Shown here one piece after another: positions 10,805-22,749 of a DNA stretch of 64,000 nt (the stretch's first letter is position 1; each line of letters opens with the position of its first letter). A program made the position numbers and the translations under genes. The stretch covers positions 10,560,932-10,624,931 of the forward strand of contig OX155957.1 in assembly GCA_944548615.1 (NCBI GenBank). The letters are read 5' to 3'. The DNA comes from Micropterix aruncella (taxonomy: Eukaryota > Arthropoda > Insecta > Lepidoptera > Micropterigidae). Under the pieces are notes generated by a model. That model saw nothing but the letters and a program-made list of their open reading frames with translations, ran no database searches and was not told the origin of the DNA.

Positions 10805-12180
10805 GTTTGCTGTTTTAGCATATATATATACAAAGATATACTATAATAATATTCCTAAAATTGTATCAAATTGTTATTCCCTTGATTGCTTACGAATATA
10901 TTAATAATATTTCACTCAAACCACTTTACTCACGAACCTTCTGATATCACGCCCGGTCAGGTTGCGTTGTTTTTAGACATGACCAGTGGTCGGCAAGCTT
11001 TTCGGACGAAAGGGCCATTTGTCATTTTTTTGAAATTATTTGCATTTTAATGATCCGCATTTATACATACAATTATTATTGTTAGTATTTAAGATTATTC
11101 ATTATTTTACTTTACTGGCCTATCAACCGATGAGGAGATGGGTAGACTAGGAAGACGGTTATATGCAATTTGACCCCGCCCCCCCCCCTCCCCCCATTTC
11201 CAGACTGAAGTCTGTCTGTGTGTCTGTCAATATGTGTGTGTTCCTCCATGATAGCGCCCAAACGCCTCATCCGATTAAGATTAAATTTGGCATGCAGGCA
11301 TCATTCGGTTATGGCAAGAGTTGAAAAGATTGTGGTTGAAATCCATCTACCAGAGGGTGCGCTAGTTAACTTTAATATCGAAATATTGGACTGTAAGACT
11401 TGAAACTTGGTACACAGGTGTCTTGTTGGACCGAAATCACACCGTGAAATTGGTTGGAATATCTCATATACAAGCGACACAAATTATATTTAAAATCCGC
11501 GATATAAGTAAGGTCCTTAAAAGCGCCGACGCTTACGATGCGTGGCTCGCTCGAAATTCGATTTCAAAGACTCACGCGACCCGCGTTTTGAATTTGATTT
11601 TATAATGCAATGAGATAACACGCGTTCTCGATGACGCGAATTTTCGCCAACTGCTCATCGACTGTATTTATGCAATGAATATTCAGATGAAACCAGTCCT
11701 TGACTAATTTATTACCAATCCAATAACTACTTGAAGTCATCATTATTTTATTATGTATACTATAATAGTCCAGTTAAAGTAACTTGAAAAAGGGTGTAAC
11801 CTTGCAATACTTTGCAATACCTTACAATAATTCATTTCCACGTTAAAAAAAACATGGTTTTCGATATTTAAACATTTTTTGTACGGATGCTTATTTTACA
11901 TGAAAACTGAGTTGTAAGAGTAGTAAATTTTAGCCTTTCTTCTAAGATAAGCCTTCTGAGATAATTCTTATGATCTTCTAAGAATTAAAGTAATCTTCGG
12001 TTCAAAACCTCCCAAAATCTAAACACGTGTTTTCAGAAAAAATGCAAATAGAAAATCTTGTTTTATTGATGAGTTTCAGGTACACTTCTTGAAGGGATTG
12101 TCGGGATTTTGCCGGTTTTTGTGTCGTCTCAGTCTTTATTGTAAGCACGCGAAATCACTAACGTCACTACACTAATTGTA
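10805..12180. other. Upstream region of gene A, no gene seen
   Basis: Contains the repeat copy at 11190-11400 and otherwise unremarkable AT-rich sequence. The promoter of gene A should lie just above 10804, but I cannot identify a specific core element. Confidence 0.4.
11190..11400 (+). repeat. Interspersed repeat, CTGTCTGTGTG-CCTCCATGATAGCG family, copy 1
   Basis: Begins with gtctgtctgtgtgtctgtc, then ttcctccatgatagcgccca, aaatttggcatgcaggcatc and ttgtggttgaaatc. The same succession occurs at 32655-32815 and 61075-61195, and in reverse at 21040-21180. Class unknown; dispersed copies with a conserved order imply a transposable family. Confidence 0.65.
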
Positions 12181-12189
12181 TTTTAATTC

Positions 12190-12345
12190 TGTCGAGCGAA
12201 TGCAACAACAAGACACAGTTCACACATGTTACACGACACACATATAAACTTTTATAGTAGGGTTGGTTGTAAGATATTGTTTTATACAACTAAACCCGCC
12301 CATTGTGAAATTTAGCAATAAAGAGGATAAACAAACAAACAAACT
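12190..12345 (+). mobile_element. SINE body copy, 5' truncated, (CAAA)n tail
   Basis: The sequence ctgtcgagcgaatgcaacaa, then gggttggttgtaagat, cgcccattgtgaaattta and caataaagagg, ending in aaacaaacaaacaaac, matches the complement of the SINE at 4241-4519. The tRNA-like head is absent. Confidence 0.65.
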
Positions 12346-12349
12346 ACAT

Positions 12350-14335
12350 TGGACGTCTCCGCGAGCCAGCGTTAGGTGCAAAGAGCTAAGCGATAAATGT
12401 CCTGTCTATCTGTCCTGTCCGGTCTAGCCGACTTGGTCTGCCCTAGTTGTACCGCGGGGATAGCAGGGTTGTGCAGGGGTCTTAAAGCTATCGACGCGCG
12501 ATGGATCACACAGCACAGCCTTCTGAATCAAAATCATCGTGCTGCATGAATTCAAGCAAGGTTGCAAGATATCGACAACTTCACCGTTAAAATATGGCCA
12601 GCAGATTAAATTAGTTTGTTAAAACGATAGCTTTCGCAGCATTTATACAAGAAAGTGACACGTGAAAAATATCTCCGAGAAGCCTTATTGCATAAATTCA
12701 ACGTTAATCATACAATATTATTCTGGCTAAAGAGCCGCATGCGGCTCGCGAACCGCAGTCGACCGACCTCTCGACTAGACCATAACCACAGTATAACTGT
12801 GCTATGCATAGCCAACAAGTCAGACTTGACCATAGTGAACCAAAAGATATGGACTATACTGGCAATATATACGTATAATAATGTGTAAATTTACAAAATT
12901 CGCACGCAAATTCGATTTAAAACTACAAAGCATCAATTTATATATTTACTTATTGATCCATACATTCATATCCAAATTACAAAGGTCCTTACACTAATAC
13001 AAACCAGTTTTGGTAAGCATACATATACATGTTATAAAGCTAGTTCGGAAAGGAGGATCATTTCTTTGACATGATAATGGTGGTGATAATGTCGTATTTT
13101 AATTTCTGTCGAGAGGGCAAGTCTTATCTATTACGAAAACATAAATTTAAATTAACCTTGCTGACAGTTACATAAATCAAAAACGTAAAAGCCAGAAATC
13201 TAGAGACAGAATCTAGAAACAATTTATTATGTTGTTTTTAATTTTTATTGATTTTTTAACCGTGATTGAAACAGGTATGGCTCGCACAATAATTTATTAA
13301 TGGTTATTTCAAGGGCATTGCACAAAAATAATCATCTATCAGTTTCATCATATACATATAAAAATCTAGGATCACAATTATTTATTGACAAGGTTGACTA
13401 ATTAAGTTTTACAAAAACTGGGAAGGAAAATGTTTTTTTTAACAAACTATTTGATTGCTTTTAAAACTATTCGTCTTTTAAATTGCAATTCTCGAAACAT
13501 TTCTTCCACTCTGAAGTTGGTATCTTAAAAACACGGTTTATGTAGGTTTCATCAGCTTCTTGAGATGATGAAAATCGCTGTCCACAAAATGTTGTCTTTC
13601 TAATATGAAATCGGAGCGATTTGTAATGGTAATAAAATAATCAAGGAAAGGTAATTTTCTCGAAAAATATGAAATTTAAAAAAAAGTAATCGTACCATTT
13701 TTAATGTCTCCAAAATCCGTCCCGTGGGTCCTATTATTAGCATTTTCTCTATCTGCAAAGGTTTTTGATTTCCCCATACAGTCCTATTTTAAAACTCACC
13801 TGTATATGTAATTCAAAGTTCAAAGATTATTTAATTCCAAAAATCCTGCAAGGGTATAGAACTTACAATTAATACATACATTATTTATAATATATATCTG
13901 GCAAAAGAATAATTAATAATTAAAGAATAAGAATAGAAATAATTTAATCATATATCTGGCAAAATAAAATGTAATCATCTTAGAAATCTGAATGCCAATA
14001 AACTATACAAAATCAACCATTACATTGTCAAAATATTAAAAAGAGATTTAAAATAATAATTAAAAAATATCCACAACAGAAATACCAAATTCATGACAAG
14101 TTAACACAAAAAATTAAATGTACAGAATAGAAATAAAAATCAATTGAATTCTCTTGCTAAAAAATAAAATAACAATAATCATAAAGATATAAAAATAAAA
14201 GCAATATTCCTATATCATGAAAACAGTAAATACATTTTCTCTAGAATTAAACGCTGTAAGTAAGGTGAAAATAAAAAAGTCTTAAAAATAAAACAAATTT
14301 AAGTAGTTGATTGTGAATATAAAAAATTTAAAGTC
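12350..14335. other. No gene seen; AT-rich, partly LINE 3' UTR-like
   Basis: No coding block recognised. The A-rich part from about 13850 to 14335 may be the 3' UTR of the LINE relic at 14340-14730, which it follows in the minus direction. Confidence 0.4.
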
Positions 14336-14339
14336 TGTG

Positions 14340-14730
14340 CTATATAAACATATTTGTAAAAAAACTCCTTGCCTAGTTTTATAAAAGGTTCGTATGTTGG
14401 TATATTTTTAATTCCTCTGGTACACTGTTATAAAATGTATTGAGTTGTCCTTTGAAATTGTGATGTTGTAGGTGTATACATCGATTTGTGCCTTGTATTG
14501 TAATCTATGTTTAACTGCTAGCTAAATTACTTTAGACAGTGTATATTATTATATTATGCTAATAGGACGGTAACAGTTAACATCGCATACTTCTCCGCTT
14601 TTAAAAATTGGGGCAATTACAGCTGTTTAAGGCACTGGGGAAATACTCCACTTGACAAGCTCACAATTAACAATAAATGTTATAGGAATTAATAAACTAT
14701 CGGTACATCTTTTTCATATTTTGGAGGAAA
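14340..14730 (-). mobile_element. CR1/Jockey-type LINE relic with RT fragments
   Basis: Minus strand 14640-14550 encodes APIFKSGEVCDVNCYRPISI, the fingers block of a non-LTR reverse transcriptase (family pattern PIFKSGD...NYRPISLL). At about 14440-14370 a C-terminal tail with GIKNIPTYEPF...KEFF follows. The central RT domain is missing and stop codons interrupt the frame, so this is an internally deleted fossil. Confidence 0.55.
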
Positions 14731-14852
14731 TGTTTATTGTAGCTGACAGTTAAAGTTTAATCTTTTAAGTCGGTGATACGTTTTTTAATCTTTAAAGTAT
14801 CTATCTTTAATGGTTTCACTATTCATATTGATTTGAAATTGATCATATGTAT

Positions 14853-14956
14853 ATGTATAAGTATGTGTATATGTATGTGTATATGTATGTGTATATGTAT
14901 GTGTATATGTAGGTATATATGTGTGTGTGTATGTATATATGTATATTTATGTGTGT
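14853..14956. repeat. (TATG)n microsatellite at the 3' end of the R1-clade element
   Basis: Imperfect tatgtgtatatgtatgtg array, complementary to (ACAT)n. It directly abuts the 3' UTR of the retrotransposon that follows. Confidence 0.85.
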
Positions 14957-17190
14957 TTTTGACCTGGGTATGTCGGACTCAGATGTAATACCGACTAAAA
15001 ACCTCCTCTTTCTCCGGCCTCTGTATCCCCGCGGGACCCGCCGTTAGGCATTACTTCGCGGGGAGAGGATTTAGCTATGCTTTTTCTTCATATTAGTTTT
15101 CTAGCCAAGATTGTGTTTGGCTCTCTTCCTTTCGATGGAACGCAGGTCTTGGAGTACTTTAGTTGCAAAGGTACTGGTCGCATTCCAGGCCGTCTTTGAT
15201 GAAAGCATCGCGCATACTAATGTCTCTGGTTGAATTTTTTGATTGAGGACAATCTCCATGTCATTGCGCAGCGAGCTAAATCGAGGACACAGGAAAAACA
15301 CATGTTCTGTGTCTTCAGGAATTCCAGGACAGGACGGGCACTCTGGGGAATCATCGCGTTTGAAGCGATGAAGATATGCTCGGAAGCAGCCATGTCCTGA
15401 GAGCATCTGTGTTAGGTAGTAGTTGACTTCGCCATGATTTCGGCTCAGCCAAACATTTACCTGTGGTATAAGACGGTATGTCCACCTGCCATTTTTCGCG
15501 GCATCCCACTGCGCTTGCCATCGACGTATGCTATGCTGCCGTTCTTCAGTTCTGGGTTCATCAGAACTCGACGTAGATGACATTCGTCTCCGATAGAGGG
15601 TTTGTCGTTCTTCAGCTAGCACTTGAATTGGCAGCATTCCGGCGATAACGCACGCCGCTTCTTCAGACACTGTGCGAAAGGCACTAGTCACTCTCAGGGC
15701 ACTTAGTCGGTATATTGATGCGACCTTTCTCCTTGATTCTTGGATTCCGATGGCGTCAGCCCAAACGGAAATTCCATAGTTTAGCACCGACGTGACTACA
15801 GACGACAGCAGTAACCTTCTGCTCTGTTTAGGGCCTCCAATATTTGGCATCAGACGGGATAGGCTTGCCCTCACTATCGATGCCTTGGCACTTACATGCT
15901 CCACTTGCTGTTTAAAATTAAGCCGGGCATCCAACATCACTCCCAAATACCGAATGAACGGTTGTGTTGTGATTTCGTGCTCTCCGACTCCAAGCGTGAT
16001 GTTTTCTGCTAGTGATTAGCACTGCTTCAGTCTTATGTTGTGCTAGTTGCAGCTTCACCATATTCATCCACTGGTTGACTCTCTCGAAGGTGATGTCAAA
16101 TGCGAGTTGTATTTCATCGAGATACTTTGCCACGATCACCACGGCCACATCATCTGCGTATGCTACGAGTTTAACACTCGCTGGCAGAGTCAGCCTCAAC
16201 AGGCCATCGTACATGCAATTCCACAAGAGTGGGCCTAAAACTGAACCCTGGGGTACTCCTCCAGTTATTTTGTACTCCTTTGGACCATTCTTCGTGTCGT
16301 ATTTCAGGCGTCTACCTGTAAAGTAGCTTGCTACCATCCGCCGCAAGTATCCTGGTACGTTTTTTCTCTCGAGGTCCCGCATGATACAGTCCCAATTGGC
16401 AGAGTTGAATGCATTCTTGATGTCCAGTGTGGCTACCAAGCAGTATTTCTTTGTCCCACCCTTCCATCTGGTGCCTGCGATCGCTTCCTTGGCTGTGGAG
16501 ACTACAAGATTGATAGCATCCAGCGTTGATCGCCCTTTCCGGAAGCCATATTGGTTGTCGGCCAGAAGCGGCTCCACTGCTGCTTCGATTCTCTGGTGGA
16601 TTATTCTTTCCAGTATCTTGCCCGCTGTATCCAACATGCAAAGCGGACGATATGATGATGGTTCGTCTGGTGGCTTTTTCCCCTTAGGGAGTAGTACCAG
16701 TCTCTGTTGTTTCCACTTCCAGGGAAAGGTACCTTCTCTGAGGCATGAGTCATAGATCGTTAGGAACAATGCCGGTGCTGCTTTGATAGCTGTTTTCAAA
16801 GCAATGTTTGGAATTCCGTCCAATCCCGGTGCTTTGTTGTTCCCCACTCGATTACACGCTTCCATCAATTCTTCTCCCGTAATAGGTGGGATTTCTTCCG
16901 GATCACACTGTACTGACGGATGGATGAATTCTCCTTGTTGAGGAAACAGTGCAGTAACGATCTTCTCCAAGAGTTGTGGACATGTGGGTGACGGCATTGA
17001 CTGATCTTTCAGGCGGATCATGGCCACCTTATACGGTCTGCCCCAGGGGTCCTTCTGTACCTCGTTGATAAGCTCCTCCCAGCATATTCTCTTGCTGTCT
17101 TTAATAGCTTTGTTTAGTCGACGGCGTGCTGTTTTGTACTCCGCCAGTAGTTCAGCAGCTTTATATACTTTATATACACACATAAATATA
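14957..17190 (-). mobile_element. R1-clade non-LTR retrotransposon, 5' truncated, in ACAT repeats
   Basis: Minus-strand element with an RT and C-terminal domain of the R1 clade. The 3' UTR (15100-14957) ends TCCGACATACCCAGGTC and then runs into ACACACATA repeats. The 5' break lies in the same kind of repeat (17195-17312). R1-clade families such as Waldo and Mino are known to target ACAY or AC microsatellites, and the flanks here fit that behaviour. The endonuclease and ORF1 are missing. Confidence 0.8.
15101..17180 (-). pseudogene. R1-clade reverse transcriptase ORF2, frameshifted
   Basis: The upstream frame (17180-16005) begins in the linker (WEELINEVQKDPWGRPYK). It then carries RT blocks NKAPGLDGIPN, YRPLCMLDTAGKILERI, YGFRKGRSTLDAI, LDIKNAFNSANW, GVPQGSVLGPLLWN and the catalytic VAYADDVAVV. 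Near 16005 the frame shifts. The second frame (15946-15101) encodes the thumb and the C-terminal zinc knuckle CPSCPGIPEDTEHVFFLC of R1-clade ORF2. A naive reading frame extends upstream to 17459 through microsatellite, giving a spurious HTYIHT repeat. Missing N-terminus plus frameshift mean it is not functional. Confidence 0.85.
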
Positions 17191-17194
17191 GCAG

Positions 17195-17312
17195 CAGCTA
17201 TATTTATGTGTGTATGTGTCTGTGTATGTATGCGTGTATGTATGTGTGTATGTATGTATGTATGTTTGTATGTATGTATGTGTGTATGTATGTATGTATG
17301 TATGTATGTATG
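17195..17312. repeat. (TATG)n microsatellite at the 5' break of the R1-clade element
   Basis: Imperfect tatg/tgtatg array. It is preceded by a small inverted repeat around tatatttatgtgtgta (17161-17215). Confidence 0.85.
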
Positions 17313-17319
17313 ATAAATC

Positions 17320-17533
17320 ACTTTTCCCGCATTAAAACTACCCACCGAAGATAAAGCAGCTAAATCTAACACCGCACGAAATGTCTTCGAACTTATTCGG
17401 GCGTCTATAAGTTCGACAGATAGTTTTGGTGTAGGAAAATCGACGATAGTTCTTTTCACATTAACGTATCGGTTGTCTCGTGCGGTTGAATTAAGTTCCT
17501 ATATTAGTTCACGAAGAAACGCAATCGAGCCCA
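17320..17533. repeat. MITE copy 2, left-truncated
   Basis: Shares cgcacgaaat...ttattcggg and the right end ttcacgaagaaacgcaatcg...gagccca, the reverse complement of the left end of the copy at 5431. Its left end is lost at the microsatellite boundary. Confidence 0.55.
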
Positions 17534-17755
17534 TTATGTGCATATGTAATCGTTATATGAGCTAAAATACAGTACCATAACAAAACAATATATAACTCTG
17601 TGCAAGTACAAGATGAAACCATAGTTAAAGTAAGTCTATTTTATTAGCATTTTAAACATCACTCTGTAATTGACTGCTGGCTTTCCCAAATAAAATTAAA
17701 TAAAAATAATACTCCGAAACTGCCGATTTTTTAAAAATATTAAAATTAAAACATT

Positions 17756-17761
17756 TTTATT
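17756..17761 (-). promoter_or_regulatory. Polyadenylation signal of SLC22-like gene B
   Basis: AATAAA on the minus strand, 23 bases past the stop codon of gene B, the same arrangement as in gene A. Confidence 0.45.
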
Positions 17762-17784
17762 ATCAGTGACAAACGCTTATTAGA

Positions 17785-20700
17785 TTATAATTTGATCGTT
17801 ACAGTCATATTTTCAGTCTCTTCGATTGTATCCGGTAGTTTTGTGCCGTTTGTTTCCGGAGTTAGAAAAACTAGTGATCCCGATATAACTGCGAATGATC
17901 CGAAGATTACCATCGGCAAAGGAGGCCATATTTGAATCTGTAAGATGATAAAAGTGATATTCGAATCCACAGAAACATCAGAAAGACTATTGCGGTTGTT
18001 TGACATTATAAATAGAATAAAACGAATTTACCGCGTGAAGTACATTATGCTTAATCCATAAGCATAATGCCCCATTGAGACCGATTGTAAGCCAAATCAA
18101 TAGCCCGATAGACATATTCTTTATCGAAACACTTAGCTGATGTCCTCCAACCGCTTAAGGGCAAAACGACCTCTTACACGAAAGGCTCATGGCATTTCGT
18201 AAGCATTATTAAAGCTTAAAACTGGCAGAAGACGAAATAATGGTGAGCTTCAACGTCGAGTCTCTTTTTACGAATTTGCCCATTTCGGAGTGCCTTACAG
18301 TGGTGAGAGATAAACTATGGTCATCAAAACCTCCAAAATTAAACCTATTCTCTAGCTTCGCTATGTGGACGATACCTTCTGCGTTCTAAAGAGTAATAAA
18401 CGAACGGTGGAATAATTCCTGGGTCATCTGAACTCCAGACACCTAAAAATAAGTTTCACCTACGAAGTAGAAAAGGAAGGCTCTTTTCCATTTTTGATGT
18501 CATTTACGAGGAGAAGTGTCAATACTCTCGAACATACAGTATTTCGGAAACCTACACATACGGACAGATATTTGCATGCCACCTCACACCAACATCCCTA
18601 CCATCTACGGCCAGTGCAAACGCCACTCGTGAATCGAGCACGCGATTTATGCGACGCTGAGCATCTTCCGCAGTAGATGGAATGTGTCAATGTCCTTAGG
18701 AAAAATGGTTACGGTAAATATCACGAGACACGCACACGATCCAATACAGACGAAACTCAGAAACCCACGCAGGTCACGAGCATTCTTACCATCATACGTC
18801 AAGAGCGTGACAGATCGAATAAGTAAGATGCTAAACAAATTCGATATACTCGTAAAAACGATCTTTAAACCGACCCAAAATATATCGCTATCTCTGAGGC
18901 CTGTAAAGTGTAAAGGACGTAATACTACTGCAAACCCCGGGTGTGTATAAAATCGAATGCAGCTGTGGTTTAGCCTACGTTGGACAAACGCAACGGCCCA
19001 TAGCCACTCGACTCATGGGACACATCAAAGCTGTTAATAACGTTTAGCGAGAAAAATCGGCGATATGCGAACTCATATTGGATAGCAAAAGCAACCACTG
19101 GATGCAGTTTCAAAATCCCAATCTGATATCCAAAGAACAGTTTTACTTTTCCCGCATGATCCGGGAAGCCATTGAAATAAAAAGAACCCCGAACTTCAAT
19201 AGAGACGACGGTTACAAACTCTCGACTACGTGGAATCCTCTTCTTAAAATGTGTCCAATGCCTATCGACGAGCGCAAGGACGTGACACAGGATTTGACAG
19301 GATACAGTGAGTGTAGTGTGCACAGCGGCTTTTAAAAATTCGCGCTCGCCGACCCCGCCGCCCCACCACCGTTATAATTTGCGGAGTAACAGCAGCAGTT
19401 TGCCGCCTACCCGCAGAACAACTGATGACGATTGGCAGTACTTTAGTCTACCCTGGACAACGGCGGCTGCAACGTCGCCGAAACGTAGGGTACTACAAAC
19501 TTCACGTGGTAAATTCGTTTTATCCTATGTATTTATAACATAAAAAAGAATTGGTCAGATATTTATATTAAAAAAACAATAAGAACCAAAAGTGGAGTCT
19601 GAGGCGCTAACATCGATCCGATTTGTCCAAACATTGACGAAAAACTTAGGTATGTCTGTCTCAACTGAGTTGGGAATAACTCGGCTGTATAAATGTAAAT
19701 AGATGTCATTGTCATGCTGATGAAGAATTTTCCTGCCAAGAACGTCACTAGCTTAATCCAAGCCAAATCTGAAATTAAAAACTTACCTGCTTATTATGTT
19801 TATAAAATAACCTTTACGTTTAAATCGAAATATCTTACTAACCAAAAGATGGAAGGGCAATACAGGCCAGCGCACACATCATGAAAGAGAAGAAGATTGA
19901 TTTCTTCCGCCCAAATATATTTAGAGTAAGAGCGGCCATGAAGTATCCGGGAATTTCTATCAGTGCTACTAGTATGAAATTAAAATACGTATTGCCAGCC
20001 AAACCTACAGAATTTATAGTCAAGCCGAAATACACAAAAGTCACAGTAACCCACCAGAATGGAACGATCATTAACCGTTTCATTATCTCTTTAGATCCAA
20101 GAGACTTTCTCATAGTTTCCACAAATGATAAAGCGTTTACTGGCAGTGCTGCTGACTTAGTCAATTGGTGTAATGAGCATTGTGATAATTTCTTTCCATT
20201 GGTTTTTGCGATTTTTTTCAGTATAACTTCTGCTTCTTTGTATTTTTTCTTGCTGAGCAGCCACCGCACGCTTTCCGGTAGAATCCAGAAGTATATGAAT
20301 GCTATCAGTTGGGGGAAGTATATTACTCTGGTGAAGATCCGCCATTCTGGAAAGTTCCAAGCAACCAAACCACAGATTGCTTCGCCGAAAGCCATATAGG
20401 AGGCTGTTGTGACAGCGGCTATTGACCGCCATTTCGGTCCTACTGATTCCGTGGCTGAAAGTAGAAAATATATTGATCACATTAACAAAAACATTGGTTG
20501 TATCACCCCAATACTTTTCCAACAAGCAGACAATCATCCCCCGTGCGTACACCCACCCTCCTTCAACCCTGTTAAAATTATATTAAAGGTTGGCCACCCG
20601 ATTGCTATGATCCGTTTCTATGAATCACACCGCTTACTCGAATCATCAGGAGTCTATGTTTCAAATTCCAATCGCCAATCGGCTGAGGTCTCTCTTAAAA

Positions 20701-21578
20701 CCGGCTAGTTGGCCACCCGATTGCAATGATTCTTTTCTGTGAATCACACCGCTCACTTGCAAGAGTCGACGTTTTAAATTGTAAGTTAATCGCCCAAGAT
20801 CAACATCGCTTAAAAACGGCCCGTTGGCCACCCGATTGCAATGATCCCTTTCTATGAATCACACCGCTTACTTGACCACTTAGGAGTCTACGTTTCAAAT
20901 TTCAAGTCAATCGGCTGAGGTCACCTTCCCTTAAAACGACCCGTTGACTACTCGATTGCAATGACCCCTATCTATGAATCACACTGCTTGCTTCACAATT
21001 TCACATCTTCAAGGCCAATATTTCAAGGTCGACTAGCACGCTCTCTGGTGGACCGATTTCAACCACAATCTTTTCACTCTTGCCATGACCAATTAATGCC
21101 TGCATGCCCAATTTCAGCTCAATCGGCTGAAGCGTTTGGGTGCTATCGTGAAGAAGTACACAGACAGATAGACAGACAGATACACAGAAGTGCGTTCATA
21201 ATACTTTTCCTTCTCGTCGGTTAGTAGGCCGAGTGGAGTGGAGAGAAAGTGGAGATAGATTTTGAAGAATTAGCAAAGAAAATTCTAAAACGACAAAATA
21301 AACGCAAGTCGCTAAGAACCACTAAAAATAAGTGTCTTACCATAGATATGAGCTATTGAAAACGTTGCACCCGATGAAACCGACTCGAGCAAGCTCAGCG
21401 CCAAGAACATCTCATAGTTGACTGAGAAGGACCGCGTCACCCCAACTATTCCTCGAGCGACTGCGTTCAACGTGAGCGCCTTACGCCGCCCAAATCTGTC
21501 TGAAACAAACCCGTTCAGCAGATCGACAAAGAGAGTACCCGTGCTTCTTATGGTTCCTACTAACGTCCTCTTCCAGTT
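17785..21578 (-). CDS. SLC22-family transporter-like, 3' exons (gene B), exon 3 lacks acceptor
   Basis: Exons on the minus strand: 3 (21578-21341, damaged), 4 (20454-19843), 5 (19768-19587), 6 (17937-17785). Exons 4 and 5 are 612 and 182 bases, identical in length to gene A, with the same phases and GT-AG borders. Motifs: SDRFGRRKALT in exon 3, PESVRWLLSKKKYKEAE in exon 4, AELFPTQLRQ in exon 5 and LTPETNGTKLPDTIEE in exon 6. Relative to gene A, 20 bases spanning the exon 3 acceptor and the first codons, including the Cys of CQDW, are deleted. No exons 1-2 directly precede it. Exons 4-6 are open and undamaged, so they could be spliced to the exons at 26501-27307. Treat B as partial, possibly half of a gene shared with C. 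Confidence 0.78.
17984..19546 (+). mobile_element. Penelope-like element (copy 1) in intron 5 of gene B
   Basis: Left terminus: gcggttgtttgacattataa, then aacgaatttaccgcgtgaag (ends near 18041). The right terminus is its inverted counterpart: acttcacgtggtaaattcgt, then tttataacat (to 19546). Between them lie fragments of a Penelope-type RT and a GIY-YIG endonuclease. Inverted termini of the same sequence occur at 21706-22328 and 33270-33510. Confidence 0.75.
18230..19335 (+). pseudogene. Penelope-like RT and GIY-YIG endonuclease, degenerate
   Basis: Fragments in changing frames. At 18240: VSFNVESLFTNLPISECL (PLE RT block, usually VSFDVVSLFTNIPV). At about 18358: RYVDDTFCVLK, the catalytic RT motif. 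From 18944: GVYKIECSCGLAYVGQTQR, the GIY-YIG nuclease core. Then come SNHWMQFQNPNLISKEQFYF and REAIEIKRTPNFNRDDGYKL, typical of the PLE C-terminus. An in-frame TAG near 19047 and frameshifts show that it is inactive. Confidence 0.8.
20591..21060. repeat. Minisatellite, four units of 115-120 bases, intron 3 of gene B
   Basis: The phrase tggccacccgattgc starts at 20591, 20710 and 20825, with a diverged start (tgactactcgattgc) at 20945. Each is followed by a tctatgaatcacaccgctta-like phrase and a tttcaaat...caatcggctgagg-like phrase. Units are about 75-85% alike. There is no spacer pattern. Confidence 0.8.
21040..21180 (-). repeat. Interspersed repeat family (see 11190), inverted copy
   Basis: ggtggaccgatttcaaccac, then tgcctgcatgcccaatttca and acagacagatagacagacag, is the complement of the family order seen at 11190, 32655 and 61075. 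Confidence 0.6.
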
Positions 21579-21705
21579 GTGAAATTTAGAGCAGGTTTAT
21601 ACAAAGCTTATTGTTTCACGGGAATCACATATGTATTCATTTATTACATATATAAACTTATCATAAATATGAAATATTTATATCGTTTAGGCGAATTCTT
21701 AGCGT

Positions 21706-22328
21706 ATTATAAATAAGATAAAAAACGAATTTACCGCGTGAAGTTTGTAACAACCAACGTTTCAGCGATGTTGCCATAGCTACTCTACTGATAGAACACA
21801 TCAAAGCTCTTAAAAATGTTCAGCTAGAAAAACCGGCGATTTGCGAACATATATTGGATAGCGGAAGTAACCACTGGCTGCAGTTTCAAAATCCCATTGT
21901 GCTATCCAAAGAACAATTCTACTTTCCTCGCATGATCCGGGAAGCCATTGAAATAAGAAGAACCCCAAACGTCAATATAGACTAGGTACGGTTACAAACT
22001 CTCTTCTACGTGGAACCTTCTTATTAAAATGTTCCCACCGCCGCCGAACGCCGAACGCAAGGGCGTAAGACAGGATACAGTGAGTGTTGTACCTATGTAT
22101 GACGGATTTTCGATATTCGCGCGCGCCGAGCTCGCCCCCCACCACCGTTATAATCTACGCAGTGGCGGCAGCGGTATGCGGCCTACCCGCGCAACAACGA
22201 ATTAACAGCTCTTTCAGTCTACCCTAGACAACGGCGGCTGAAACGTCGCCGAAACGTCGGGTGTTACAAACTTCACGCGGTAAATTCGTTTTTTATCTTA
22301 TTTATAATGTCCAACAACCGCGATAGTC
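21706..22328 (+). mobile_element. Penelope-like element (copy 2), internally deleted
   Basis: Inverted termini: ttataaataagataaaaaac with aatttaccgcgtgaagtttg at the left, and caaacttcacgcggtaaatt with tcttatttataatgtc at the right. The interior retains the C-terminal GIY-YIG flank (about 21800-21985: CEHILDSGSNHWLQFQNP, REAIEIRRTPNVNID). It lies about 130 bases upstream (gene sense) of the damaged exon 3 of gene B. Confidence 0.75.
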
Positions 22329-22549
22329 TCTGAGCGTATATTCAAAGACTGTTTTTATTTAGCTAAAGCCGTTATTGACATTACATCTCATTATATCTAA
22401 TTTTGTGTTGTGGCTGTCATTGATTTATTTCTGGTTTCATGATTTGATTTGGTTTCTAATCGGCTATTAACTTATTGAAATTTAAGCGTAAAATTTAATT
22501 TCGAATGATATATTTTTTTACTTCTTAGCGCTATTACTATAAAACTGCT

Positions 22550-22724
22550 CAAGGATAAATATGCATATATGTATTTGGGTACAAAATCTCAAAGTTTTGA
22601 TAAAGAAGGATGAGAACGCAAAAATTCGCAACATTCGATCTGATGCCGATATCGAAAAATTACTGCTGTGCAATGAAAATGGCCAGAGAGCAGTCGAAGT
22701 TACAACTAAACAAGGCACTACTGA
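22550..22724 (+). other. Short open frame before the LINE endonuclease, possible ORF1 end
   Basis: A plus-strand frame encodes about 55 residues including VLIKKDENAKIRNIRSDADI and ends in TGA about 26 bases before the endonuclease frame. Position suggests the tail of ORF1 of the LINE at 22750, but no diagnostic motif is visible. Confidence 0.25.
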
Positions 22725-22749
22725 CTAAAGTCGTGCGCGTTCACACCGG

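Noticed and set aside
15792..16755. Plus-strand open frames at 15792-16755
   Set aside because: They are shadows of the minus-strand R1-clade reverse transcriptase.
19415..19490. Hammerhead ribozyme in the Penelope-like end (ctgatga and cgaaac present)
   Set aside because: The two core motifs are about 55 bases apart without a clear stem II, and the other copies lack ctgatga.
20591..21060. Possible CRISPR-like array
   Set aside because: Units of 115-120 bases are contiguous and equally diverged throughout, with no constant repeat plus variable spacer; the DNA is eukaryotic.
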